Assembly (NCBI GenBank): GCA_002005505.1
Contig: KV908532.1
Coordinates: forward strand, 99,230-116,729
DNA: 17,500 nt
Source of the DNA: Botryococcus braunii
Lineage: Eukaryota > Chlorophyta > Trebouxiophyceae
Direction: 5' to 3'
The notes beneath the pieces were generated by a model. That model was not told the origin of the DNA. It saw only the letters and a list, made by a program, of their open reading frames with translations, and searched no databases. Each line of letters begins with the position of its first letter. Positions within the stretch are counted from its first letter, which is position 1. The position numbers and the translations under genes are program-made. This document shows positions 8,457 through 17,500 of the stretch, piece by piece.

Positions 8457-8829
8457 TCCCTCAGCGTGAGAGACAGGTTCCTTAGTTTTTTCTTTGGTGC
8501 CCTCGCGAAGTCCTTTTTTCTTTGGCCCCGACCGGTGCTCACGCTCTGGCCTATCTCTTGGTGGGGCTTCCTTTCTTGGGAGACAGGTTGAGGTGTAACA
8601 GGGGTTCAACGATCGGGCGAACCTCGTGACGCGTAACGGCGTTACACGTGCTGTAGCGCACCGGTGGTGCTGCTGTGCGGGCGGAGATTGGACAAGATAG
8701 AGAGGTGTTAGGATAGTCTAGGCACCTAAAGGCTTGGGTTTAGAGTTATAGAGACCTTGGGCGAGAGGTGGAGCCCCATTATGTAAGGTTCGTGGCAGTC
8801 GGGGTTTGGGACCTTTGCCGATCGGTCCA
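8457..8829. other. No gene assigned; spacer between BTB copy A and the shared repeat
   Basis: Mixed sequence with no convincing frame. It contains a small palindrome GTAACG-g-CGTTAC (8633-8645). Copy B has unrelated sequence at the equivalent place beyond its ATG, so the promoter region is not shared. Confidence 0.4.
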
Positions 8830-8950
8830 CGACATGAGGAGTTTGTGGTACATCAGGGCTCTGCAGATGTTCAGCTGAACATCTAACTGGGGCCCAAGTA
8901 AGGTCCCAAAGGTTTAAATGGAGGGACTTCAAAACCTGTTCAGCGTTTGA
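8830..8950. repeat. Dispersed repeat P, copy 1
   Basis: Shared with 14650-14780: tttgtggtacatcagggctctg, ggggcccaagtaag, and gagggacttcaaa followed by cctgttcagc. Order and orientation are the same in both copies, between a BTB copy and an RT copy. Copy 1 contains the perfect 20-bp palindrome AGATGTTCAGCTGAACATCT (8865-8884), where copy 2 has only accatctttttt. No coding function recognised. Confidence 0.8.
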
Positions 8951-9080
8951 AAGCCTTAAGGTTACAATTGCTGCCCCCACTGATTCGGCATTTGCAGCGA
9001 ACAATGGCACCAGAGTCGTTTCGCTGCCGCGTTCAATACCAGCTCTTGATCCCCATCTTCCCGTTTCCTGGTCTTGCGAG
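8950..9080 (+). pseudogene. LINE reverse-transcriptase relic, copy 1, upstream fragment
   Basis: Readable as RHLQRTMAPESFRCR then YQLLIPIFPFPG. This is the segment just before the Cys-rich region in the C-terminal part of non-LTR reverse transcriptases. It aligns with RT copies 2 (from about 11645) and 3 (from about 15465). Homology is lost after about 9070. The C-terminal remainder appears at 10155-10389, so this copy seems to be interrupted by inserted sequence. Confidence 0.6.
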
Positions 9081-9194
9081 AATGTTTAGGTTAATACAAA
9101 AGAGGAAATCACACCCCGCACCACAGAAGCCACCACAGAAACAGCATCACCTGAAACCTAAACTCGAACGTCAATCCCCCCCCCCCCCCCAAAA

Positions 9195-9560
9195 TAGGGT
9201 AACATCGCGGCCAACTGCCGCCCAACGGCCCGGGCAATCGCAAAGCTTACCCGCCGATGCGTAGAAAACCAGACAAGGTCGTCATGCGCAACTAGCGCCT
9301 GATTAATCATCCCTTAAAGCCGCTTCAAGAAGTCCGCCGCCGCCGAATCCAACCCCCCAAATGTTTCGAATGCAAAGGGGCGGAAAACAACACGAGGGGC
9401 CCCGGGGCTGCCTAAGTAGAACCTCCCGGTACAAGGCCAGCTTGCCAGCTGCAGCCCGCGCCGCAGCCCCACCAGGCACAAAGTCCCCACCACCAGCCAA
9501 ATAAGAGGCGGCGAGTGGAGAGGTTCCCACCACATCGACATGGAGATCCCGCCCCCCATC
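9195..9560 (-). pseudogene. LINE reverse-transcriptase C-terminus, different lineage, minus strand
   Basis: Minus-strand reading from about 9560: RDLHVDVVGTSPLAAS, GGDFVPGGAAARAAAGKLAL, YREVLLRQP. After a one-base frameshift in the CCCCGGGGC stretch it continues VVFRPFAFETFGGLDSAAAD, then FLKRL, a TAA, GMINQALVAHDDLVWFS, RRVSFAIARAVGRQLAA. This block order (VD-V-SPL, PGGAA, PFA-ET-G, AHDD, AIARAVGRQLAA) is the conserved tail of a group of non-LTR retrotransposon polymerases, after the Cys/His region. It is better preserved than the three plus-strand RT copies and differs from them, so it is likely a younger, separate insertion. A C-run at about 9177-9190 marks its 3' side. No RT catalytic core is present; 5' truncation is typical of LINEs. 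Confidence 0.8.
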
Positions 9561-9659
9561 CCAATCAGGAAAAGACCAAGTCCGGCCTACGCAACGAATG
9601 TTTCAGCACGTTTTCCGAACGGCCGATGGTACAGTTTACGTAATGTTTCGGGTGATGTG

Positions 9660-10099
9660 TAGACTGTAGGAATCGTATCTTTGTCTCTGCCCGTCGACAC
9701 CACGTTGGAAGCCAGACTCAACAGTTACTTCAGACCCGAGACGGTCGAGCTGTGGGGAAGGGGAGTGCAGCGGGTTTACCGACCCATTCGCCTGCCGAAA
9801 CTGCTTATGATGCAGTTTAAGAAGAGCAGCAGTTTCCCCTCCAATGCGCAGTGTGTGGAGTATCCGGACGCCCTCGACTTTTTCAGACCCATCAAATATC
9901 GGCTGCTTTCGGTGATCCTACACCATGGCAAGGGGAATGGCGGACATTACCAGGCGGTGGTACGTGGACACGGACAGGCAGCGGACATGTGGCCACGATA
10001 CCATGGTATCTTGCCGATGACGAGACCGTCATGGACTTGGGCAAGGATGGCTAGAAGCATTCGTCGGCCTATGTTTTGCTTTACGAGAGGGTGTTCTAA
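9660..10099 (+). pseudogene. Ubiquitin-specific protease (USP/UCH family) C-terminal fragment, broken
   Basis: The plus strand reads LSLPVDTTLEARLNSYF (from 9681), RLPKLLMMQFKK, then YRLLSVILHHGKGNGGHYQA, the His-box signature of USP cysteine proteases, with the catalytic His in GGHY. After a frameshift near 9965 it continues TIPWYLADDETVMDLGKDG, a TAG, then KHSSAYVLLYERVF and TAA (10097-10099). WY.ADD.TV and AYVLLYERV are typical of the USP C-terminus. The N-terminal Cys box is absent and the CxxC zinc knuckle is not visible, so no active enzyme is encoded. USPs remove ubiquitin from substrates. The fragment sits between a minus-strand LINE tail and the split RT copy 1, with no introns seen, which suits a retrocopied or transduced piece. 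The family call is strong; origin is inference. Confidence 0.8.
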
Positions 10100-10154
10100 C
10101 ATGCCTGGGATTTGCTTGCTTACCTGTCTAGCTTGCGTACGCATGTCGAAACCC

Positions 10155-10389
10155 GCTTGTGGCCTTCCAAGCTTTTTCATGCGAGAACGGGGGAAGGGGG
10201 GCTTATCAGCACTGCTGATTCAGCATTGCTGATGCGTTGGCCTTGTGGATGTTGCCTACTCCAGGGGCTTTTGACCCCGGCCGTCATTGCGCCAGAAGAT
10301 GCGCAGGAATATTTGTCATGCAGGGGATCAATTTCATTCTTGCTGCAGCTGTGGGTCTCCATGGTCGGCGGGCTGGTCCCCTGGTGTAA
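10155..10389 (+). pseudogene. LINE reverse-transcriptase relic, copy 1, C-terminal fragment
   Basis: Begins with gtggccttccaagc, shared with copy 3 (15942 onward). It reads LLQGLLTPAVIAPEDAQ, then after a shift INFILAAAVG, ending at a TAA (10387-10389). This matches the end of copy 3 (LLQGILIQAIIAQEE ... GRQLAA). A small palindromic insert, atcagcactgctgat and its neighbour (about 10205-10230), is absent from copies 2 and 3 just before the shared gctgatg word. The upstream part of this copy lies at 8950-9080. Confidence 0.7.
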
Positions 10390-11325
<936 letters not shown>

Positions 11326-11430
11326 CTCGTGGCCCGTCTGCATGTGGGGGGGGGGATCAAGGGGTGCGCGCTAGTGAGTGACCGTGCGAATGAGAGAGGG
11401 GGAACACACACAACACCCTTGTCCCAGATA

Positions 11431-11482
11431 TCGATGCAGCGCTCTTTGCAAAGAGCGCTGCATCGACCTTCAATTGAAGGTC
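11431..11482. repeat. Perfect 36-bp palindrome overlapping an 18-bp palindrome
   Basis: TCGATGCAGCGCTCTTTG (11431-11448) is followed with no spacer by its exact reverse complement (11449-11466). The next 18 bases, GACCTTCAATTGAAGGTC (11465-11482), form a second perfect palindrome sharing two bases with the first. Both lie just before readable RT copy 2 coding sequence. Confidence 0.95.
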
Positions 11483-12125
11483 CTGATTTTGTCCGAGGCA
11501 AAATGCAAGCCCGACTCTTTAAACCATTGTGTCAGCGTGCATGCCGGGAGGTTATTGACGACCCCTCTCGTTCGGATCGCGGCCGTGTTGTGCTCCATCT
11601 CTCACATGCCCGGAGGTGTCTGAAAGGTTCCGGGCTCTACTAACTTCCCATTTGCAGCAAACAATGGCCCCAGAATCGTTCCGCTGCCGCCGTCCAAACC
11701 AGCTCTTGATCCCCATCCTCCAGCATGGATCCCAATGCCCTTGTTGTTTGAGGGAATTGGTGGCCTGGGGCAACCACACTCTCCGGCCCAGACCGACTAA
11801 CGGCGCCGACCAAACGGTGAGAGGGCTGCAGGCTTGGGAGGAGGGTTTCGACCTGTACATCGACATCGCTGGCTCGTCATCGCTCACTGACGCCACTCTG
11901 CAGCACTTCAGGCCGGTTGGGGCCGCCGCACGCATTGCCCAAGACAAGCAGACCCGCTATGCTGTCTTGCCGGCGCCTTCCAAGGCTTTTCATTTGACTT
12001 CCTGCTGGGGGGGAGGGGGGGGGGAGGGTTTGCCTTCCAATGCTTTTCATGTTACATGCTGATGTACTGGCCTTCTTGTAGTGACTACTCCAGGGGCTTT
12101 TGAACCGGGCCATCATTGCACAAGA
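11483..12125 (+). pseudogene. LINE reverse-transcriptase relic, copy 2
   Basis: Plus strand, frames shifting: QARLFKPLCQRACREVIDDP and SRSDRGRVVL; then LLTSHLQQTMAPESFRCR, LLIPILQHGSQCPCCLREL and WGNHTL (compare CP-C and W/FGDHAL-C in this RT group). Next come FDLYIDIAGSSSLTD and FRPVGAAARIAQDKQTRYAV, then AIIAQED near 12120. These are the Cys-rich and C-terminal blocks after the RT catalytic core. The RHNSIRD segment seen in copy 3 is missing. The PFA-ET-G region is replaced by G-rich sequence (12007-12025). The final RQLAA block is deleted. Not functional. Confidence 0.75.
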
Positions 12126-12446
12126 AGATGTGTCATATCCAGACGCCAAAAGTTTGCTCATCAATGAGTCCACGTGTACGTACTAAACATTTACCTTCTC
12201 TTATGCAATCCCAGGGTTACTTTGCAATCCAGGTGTTCCACTGAGGCTGTGAATCTGCGTGTACTCCCAATTCATAATATTCCAGAGTTTGGATGTGTCC
12301 CAATCCCTGAACATGCAAGTGCCCAATCCTTGCGTGTGCGTGTGCCTGGATCCTTGATTATGCTAATGCACATTCCAGCAGTTCAGACTCATCAGAACGA
12401 GGTCGCGACCTCCATCCAATGTGAACAGATACTGACAACAAAACAA
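12126..12446 (+). repeat. Shared 3' flank of the RT-BTB unit, copy 2, internally deleted
   Basis: Aligns with the last third of the flank in copies 1 and 3 (from the tctacacgt / tccacgtgtacg region, 12165 onward, through atgcacattccagcagttc and cagatactgacaac). The first part is missing, so it is roughly 0.4 kb shorter than its sisters. It leads directly into BTB copy B. Confidence 0.75.
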
Positions 12447-13763
12447 TTACCCCCGATTGTACTTCTGAAGAAGCAAACAATAAAACAATTTAAAGCCGGA
12501 CAGTACATCAAGCAGTGTCACTGTTGGCGGTGGGCCAGCTCCTTGAGGCCAGAAGACATAAGTTTCGCCAACACAGAAGTGGTGGATGTCTGCCGGGTCC
12601 CCATCACTGATGAAGCTTGACCTAGAGGCTGAGCAGCTCACACCTGTGTTTGCCAAAAGGAGCTTGTTGACGATCTTCAGGAGGCTCATGGCTGCAGCCT
12701 GTAAGCCTGACACTGGAAGTTCCAGCAACATCTTGCCAGGGCCAAATGGACCATCGGTCGAGGTAGGGTTGCCCTTGCCCTCCTCATCATCTAAGCTGTA
12801 ATTGGCATAGCAGGAGGGGGATGATTTGGAGACTTCTTGAAAGTACCGACTTCCTTCAATCTTCCGGAGGAGGTCGCTCTGTCCATACTTGCAAGCAAAA
12901 ATCCAGAGCTTGTAGCAGGACTTCAAACCGTGCCGAGAGAGTTCTCCAGCTTTGATACCCTCCGCGAAAGCGCAAGAAGTAAAGACATCGTCGATGCATA
13001 GAAAACTGTCTATCTCGTCCAAAACATCTGCATGAGCGTAAGCCAATGTGTGAGGTAGCCTTAGAGAGGACATGGCCAAGGCTTGAATATGAGTATGTTG
13101 CAGTGGTGCAACAAGGCACACTGCAATGCGCAAAATCTGGGAGTTAACCTCTTTATATCCAAGAATGCTCCGATTTGTACAACTATGCAGGGATAGGAAA
13201 ATAAAGTACAATCACTCCGAAACTACCAAGTTAGTCAATGCCCCAAGGCAATAATAAACAGTGAGTGAACTCCACAAGATATCCACCTGGATGCAGTTGC
13301 CTTCATGAAAGGCAAGACGGAAGCCGTTCAGAGAATTAACCATGAGGAAACGAGCATACCCTTCACGTCAAATTTATAAGCGATCTCTGTCAAGAGGAAG
13401 ACCTCCTCCGTCCTCTTCTTAATGTCGACACTTTGAAGGTCCACAAAGTTCTGCTTCCAGAGAATGGGCTTAATTCCATGCAGCTGCCACCACAGAAGTA
13501 GAACTTCCTTGTCATCATGGCAGTGGTATCTGGACGTTCTCCAAGGAAGTTCGCTGTGCCGGACCGGCGACACAGCCCTCGAGCAACCCTCTGAACACTG
13601 GAGACCTCAGAGCCAGAATTCCCTTGATAGAAGGGTAGGTTCGGCCTGACTTGGATACCAACACGCAGTCCGCAAAAGGAACTTCGCCGTACTTCTCGGG
13701 TTGCATCTCATCAGGCCCTTCGAACGGGACCGATGTACTTTTTCTTTTTTTGCTTGATTCCAT
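12447..13763 (-). pseudogene. BTB/POZ-domain gene, copy B, best-preserved copy, frameshifted
   Basis: ATG at 13763 in good context (AAAATGG) starts MESSKKRKSTSVPFEG. The BTB core follows: FADCVLVSKSGRTYPSIKGI, LRSPVFRGLLEG, then VQIPL. The usual H of the A-H-K motif is replaced (SIK). A 5-base deletion relative to copy A at about 13519 breaks the frame. It resumes HDDKEVLLLWWQLHG ... TEIAYKFDVKG. An intron is plausible from G|GTATGC (13360/13359) to a pyrimidine-rich tract ending TAG near 13190. Exon 2 gives ALQCALLHHCNIL and, after a second shift, a long open stretch. That stretch includes DEIDSFLCIDDVFTSC, YKLWIFACKYGQSDLLRKIE and TDGPFGPGKMLLELPVSGLQ. This C-terminal region is conserved in all three copies but not recognised. 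TATA-like acaatattaaaag lies about 25 bases upstream of the ATG. It is a pseudogene unless the indels are sequencing errors. Confidence 0.75.
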
Positions 13764-14524
13764 TTTAAACTGATCTTAACTTTTAATATTGTACAAGGAA
13801 ACCTTTCGATCCCTTTCCCATGTATAACCCAGTCTAAGTAGCAATGTCCGATTATCGTGTGAGCCAAGAAATCGAAACCTTGTACCTCTTGATCACTAAG
13901 AGGTCATCCCCAACATTGGCTTCACGCGATCGGCCTCTATTCAGTATCAGAGGATCTGACATGCGCTGTCCCGTCGCCAATAGTATAGTAGCCGCATGCA
14001 CTGTTTATATGACCCCAACACACCACAGCCCACTGTATGCATGTCCACGGACCTTCTGGGGTATGGTGCTGGCCACATCTGTCAGCAGGGGTCCCACCCA
14101 AACTTTCAGTTATAACTGAAAGTAATTACAGGTACGGAAATGCCACCGCCCACTCATGTCCACAACTTATTACACTGAATGCTGTGGGTGTGGGTGGTTG
14201 GGGGGGGGGGGGGGTGAGGGTGGTTTTTCAAAGATGTCCAGGTGAATTTGACCCCGCGGGGGGGGGGGGGGGGGGGGGGTTTAAACATTCGTATGGAACC
14301 CATGTGATATTCTCTTTCAGGGTTTTGGGGGTTTTCCTTATTAGTAACTCTGCCGGGTCAAACTGCTGGGGGTAGTGGGGTGGGAGTTTAGGGCTTTCGG
14401 CCCCATCTTCCTTTTTCTATAGTATAGTATACATAGCCGCGTGTGCCGGGTCATGCACACATTTTTCTAAGTACACTGGCTGACTGTTACGTAACAGCGA
14501 CACACTCTGGCCATTCTGTTGGTG
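13764..14524. other. No gene assigned; spacer with palindrome and long G runs
   Basis: Mixed sequence 5' of BTB copy B. It contains a perfect 22-bp palindrome (14102-14123) and G runs at 14200-14214 and 14258-14279 (22 G). A short repeat around gggtcatgcacac (14445) is shared with about 6055. No frame has recognisable content. Confidence 0.5.
14102..14123. repeat. Perfect 22-bp palindrome
   Basis: ACTTTCAGTTA followed directly by TAACTGAAAGT, with no spacer. Confidence 0.95.
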
Positions 14525-14527
14525 GGA

Positions 14528-14599
<72 letters not shown>
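14525..14599. repeat. (AAAG)n microsatellite
   Basis: About 18 uninterrupted AAAG units. It lies a short way upstream of dispersed repeat P copy 2. Confidence 0.97.
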
Positions 14600-14639
14600 G
14601 TACAGCATTACATGGTGGGAAATCCTTTTTTGTGGATGT

Positions 14640-14785
14640 GACATGGGCTCGTTTGTGACAGCTTGGACCCACAAACTCCGGAATTTGTGGTACATCAGGG
14701 CTCTGACCATCTTTTTTGGGGCCCAAGTAAGCTTCTCAACAATTTCGAGGGACTTCAAACCTGTTCAGCCTGTTGTTAAGCAGGA
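14640..14785. repeat. Dispersed repeat P, copy 2
   Basis: Matches 8830-8950 in the same relative place and orientation (after a BTB copy, before an RT copy). It lacks the 20-bp palindrome found in copy 1. A minus-strand frame gives KSLEIVEKLTWAPKKM versus a diverged EQVLKSLHLNLWDLTWAP in copy 1. This hints at former coding sequence, but the family is unknown. Confidence 0.75.
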
Positions 14786-15096
14786 AAAAAAAGGCACACA
14801 TGCTGTTCAAAGTCATTGAGGACCATCCCCAATGCCGTGTGAGTTAACCTGCAGGGCATTCCAGTGTCTCCCACTTCCCCACGGGAATGCACAGGTTTAA
14901 ACCAATAAATTTATTGGTAATACAGAGCAGCAGACCTCGACCTGTACAGGAGAGGCAAGACCGCATCCCGCATTCACAGCGCCTTTGTGACAACGCGGTA
15001 TCTTTCTTTCATTGTCCTCCATCCATCCATCTTTCCTCCATCCTCCATCCATTTATCTTTCATTGTCCTGCCCTTGCGCAAGTTCAATACCACCAT

Positions 15097-15097
<1 letters not shown>
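14786..15097. other. No gene assigned; spacer with palindrome and CCAT-rich stretch
   Basis: It holds the perfect palindrome ACCAATAAATTTATTGGT (14901-14918). A pyrimidine-rich CCAT/TTTC stretch (about 15000-15070) has a direct repeat of tctttcattgtcct at its two ends. Confidence 0.6.
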
Positions 15098-15190
<93 letters not shown>

Positions 15191-15208
15191 GCGTGTGCGT
15201 GTGCGTGT

Positions 15209-15241
<33 letters not shown>

Positions 15242-15242
15242 T

Positions 15243-15326
<84 letters not shown>
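15098..15326. repeat. (GT)n microsatellite with GCGTGT interruptions
   Basis: About 230 bases of GT. GCGTGT variants are clustered at 15185-15208 and 15240-15256, and single-base phase breaks (ggt) lie at 15208-15210 and 15240-15241. It lies about 65 bases before RT copy 3. Confidence 0.97.
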
Positions 15327-15392
15327 ATGCCCGTGTGTGCTGGGGCGTATGTGCGTGCACCCCGGGGGTGGGGGGTGGTACAGGAGGGTTTT

Positions 15393-16132
15393 CAGATAGC
15401 GACCGTGTTGTGCTTCAATCTCTCACGAACCCGGGAGCGTCTAAAAAGTTGCTGGCTCTTCCTACTTCCCATTTGCAGCAAACAATGGCCCCAGATCTCT
15501 AGAGTCGTTCCGCTGCCACTGTCAACACCAGCTCTTGATCCCCATTTTCCAGCATGGATCCCAATGCCCTTGTCGCTTGAGGGAGTTGGATGTCTGGGGC
15601 AAAAACACTCTTCACTGCACCTCAAGGGGGGGGGGGGTGTGGCAATCTCTGCCGGCGTAACTCCATTCGCGATGGCTGGACGCCGTCCTTACCTCTGCTT
15701 GTCAGCGCGTCACACGGGAACCAGCCTTTCCCACTCCTGTCCCTGGCCAGGAGCGCCGTGGCGCAGACCTCCGCCTCCACGGGTGCAAGGAGGGTCGCGA
15801 CCTGTGCATCGACATCGTGGGCTCGTCACCGCTCACCGCCATCATCTGCAGCAGTTCAACGCGCTGAGTGGGGCCGCCGCTCGCGCTGCTCAAGACAAGC
15901 AGACCCGCTGTGCTGTCTTGCTGGGACGTCAACAACCGCTGGTGGCCTTCCAAGCCTTTTCAATTGACAGTGGGGTGTTTGCATGCTGATGCGCTGGGCT
16001 TGTTGATGTTGACTACTCCAGGGGATTTTGATCCAGGCCATCATTGCACAAGAAGAAGTGGAGGGATATGTTGTCATGCCTCGGATCAGTTTCATTATTA
16101 GTGCTGCGGTGGGTCGCCAGCTGGCTGCTTGA
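15393..16132 (+). pseudogene. LINE reverse-transcriptase relic, copy 3 (most complete C-terminus)
   Basis: Plus strand, several frames: DRVVLQSLTNPGASKKLLAL and PTSHLQQTMAP; then a Cys-rich block, CPC..RELDVWG..TLHC, corresponding to the CP-C ... D-FGDHAL-C motif of this LINE group. RRNSIRD (RHN-IRD block) follows, then VPGQERRGADLRLHGCKEGR, DLCIDIVGSSPLTA, GAAARAAQDKQTRCAVL and VAFQAFSIDS. Finally LQGILIQAIIAQEEVEGYVV and ISFIISAAVGRQLAA end at TGA 16130-16132. Lesions include a G-run expansion near 15626-15637, several frameshifts, and an 8-base insert making ctctagag near 15495 relative to copies 1 and 2. The catalytic core (YADD) lies upstream and is absent. Followed by the shared 3' flank. 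Confidence 0.8.
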
Positions 16133-16792
16133 TGGGTGTGGGTTGTGGCTTGGAATATTTGGGCTCTGGTTATTGAAATACTGGGCCAGTGTTCATGATC
16201 CATTGTTGTAATTACACATCTGCCCAGTTCAGAGGGCATGATAAGATCCACACGTATGAACCAACTCTAACCAGCCCCTCTACTCAAACATTCACGAACC
16301 AGGGATACAAATTCCCTTCCCATAAATTCAAGATCACAACTTGTGATTCACAAGCAACCTGGCCACACAGCAATGGCCTTGCTCAAGCCCTTCATGGCAC
16401 ACGTAACGGGACTTGGGCTTCCCTCCTAAAACCGAGATCCATTTCAATCAAGGTGGAACATCAATGGCACATATATAAAGATGCCGAAGATTTTGCTCAC
16501 CGAGCGGTCTACACGTATGGACTAAACAGATGCCTTCTCTTATGCTTAGGGTTACCGCGCAATCCACGCGTTCCAGTCAGGCTGTGAATCTGCATTTATC
16601 CCCAATCCCTGAGCATGCAAGCGCCCCAATCCCTGGGTGGGCATGTGCCCCAATCCCATAGTATTCTAATGCACATTCCAACAGCGCAGACTCATCAGCA
16701 CGAGGTCATGACCACCATCCAATGCGAATAGATATTGTACAACATAACAACTGCCCCAGATCGTACTTCTGAAGAAGTAACAGCACTACATT
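16133..16792 (+). repeat. Shared 3' flank of the RT-BTB unit, copy 3
   Basis: Collinear with 10390-11035 over most of its length. It continues without a break into BTB copy C, so it is the fullest example of the flank. At 16330-16345 it carries an extra segment that creates ATCACAA-c-TTGTGAT, absent from copy 1 (atcacaagcaact). Confidence 0.85.
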
Positions 16793-17500
16793 TTAGAGCG
16801 AGTTGGATAGTATATCGAGCAGTGTCACAATTTCACGGCGGGCCAGCTCCTTGAGGCAAAAAGCCCAAGTTTCAACAACACAGAGGTGGTGGATTTCTGC
16901 CAAATCCCCCATCAATGATGGAGGTTGACCTAGAGACTGATGCTCAGCACTTCACACGTGGGTTTGCTGCAAGGAGCCTGTTGACAAGCTTCAGGAGGCT
17001 CATGGCTGCAGTCTGTAAGGCTGACACTGGAAGCTCCAACAGCATTTCTCCAGGGCCAAACGGACCATCCGTATATGCAGTGTCGTCCTCCTCGTCACCT
17101 GAACTGCCATAGCGGGGGATGGCTTTTGATGCGGAGGGTTTTTGAAAATGCCGACTTCCTTCAATTTTCCGAAGGAGGTTTGGCAGTCCATACTGGCAAC
17201 CAAAAATCCAGAGCTTGCAGCAGGACTGCAAATGCTCCCGAGGATAATGCCACCGGTCAGTTGTGACATGCTCCGGGAATGCGCATTTCTCAAAGACACG
17301 GTCGATGCATAAAAAACTTTCTATGTCATCCAAAACTTCTGCATGTCATCCAAAACATCTGTAAGCCAGCTGTGAGGTAGCCTTAGAGAGGACATGGCCA
17401 AGGCTTGAACAGGACTATATTGCAGTGGTGCACCAGGCACACTGCACAGTGCAAAATCTGGGAGTCGACCTCATTATCTCCAAGCATGATCCCAAGTAAG
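16793..17500 (-). pseudogene. BTB/POZ-domain gene, copy C, C-terminal part, cut by the window edge
   Basis: Minus strand. Only the region after the BTB domain is inside the window. It reads HHCNIVLFK, then (shifted) ALAMSSLRLPH, DDIESFLCIDRVFEKCAF, CCKLWIFGCQYGLPNLLRKI and TDGPFGPGEMLLELPVSALQ. LLKLVNRLLAANP follows, then after a TGA and a one-base shift EIHHLCVVETWAF and KELARREIVTLLDILSNSL, ending at TAA (16795-16793). The final segment is in frame here, whereas copies A and B carry compensating indels. That makes C the best guide to the C-terminus. A local duplication of ttttggatgaca (about 17318-17355) disturbs the segment before DDIESF. No domain recognised beyond the BTB of its paralogues. 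Confidence 0.7.

Noticed and set aside
9195..10099. Reassigned stop codons (TAA where LINE relatives have Gln in RLQG; TAG inside the USP C-terminus)
   Set aside because: Only one TAA falls on an expected Gln. Other stops replace Tyr or other residues, and every copy also has frameshifts, so ordinary pseudogene decay explains them.
14974..15502. Cys-Val and His-Thr repeat proteins over the (GT)n tract
   Set aside because: Pure dinucleotide-repeat translation with no conserved flank.

Overview
Eukaryotic, repeat-dominated DNA. The reasons are putative spliced exons with GT/AG borders, very long microsatellites, non-LTR (LINE-type) reverse transcriptase remains, and BTB/POZ and ubiquitin-protease domains. 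The species cannot be fixed from sequence alone. An alga or early streptophyte is a low-confidence guess from the LINE C-terminus type and the microsatellite style. No bacterial-type operon, rRNA, convincing tRNA or CRISPR array was seen.

Left third (1-4908). Under the microsatellites lie four stop-free stretches on the minus strand, with splice-like borders whose phases agree when read from 4908 down to 1. They give a 63-residue coiled-coil segment, a long Pro/Ser/Gly/Arg-rich segment, a Lys/Glu-rich segment and a conserved-looking segment open at the left edge. They may be one unrecognised multi-exon gene. Its putative introns hold (GGA)n, a 0.7-kb GA/GGGA purine tract, (AC)n, 45-bp and 177-bp tandem repeats.

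Middle (4909-6760). No gene is recognised. There are short palindromes, a C-rich minisatellite followed by a G-quadruplex-type tract, and a perfect 18-bp-stem hairpin.

Right two thirds (about 6760-17500). This is a decayed tandem array of one composite unit. Each unit has a LINE reverse-transcriptase C-terminus on the plus strand, a shared 3' flank of about 0.6 kb, then a BTB/POZ gene on the minus strand pointing back at it. BTB copies are at 7249-8456, 12447-13763 and 16793-17500. RT copies are at 8950-9080 plus 10155-10389, 11483-12125 and 15393-16132. All copies carry frameshifts or stops, so these are pseudogenes or relics. RT copy 1 is split by about 1.07 kb of foreign sequence holding a second, different LINE C-terminus (minus strand, 9195-9560) and a ubiquitin-specific protease fragment (9660-10099). 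Microsatellites sit exactly at several breaks between paralogous units. Several perfect palindromes are present in one paralogue and absent from its sisters.

No intact, confidently functional gene is complete inside the window. The most interesting points are the RT-BTB composite array, the microsatellite-bounded breakpoints, the paralogue-specific palindromes and the hidden minus-strand gene.
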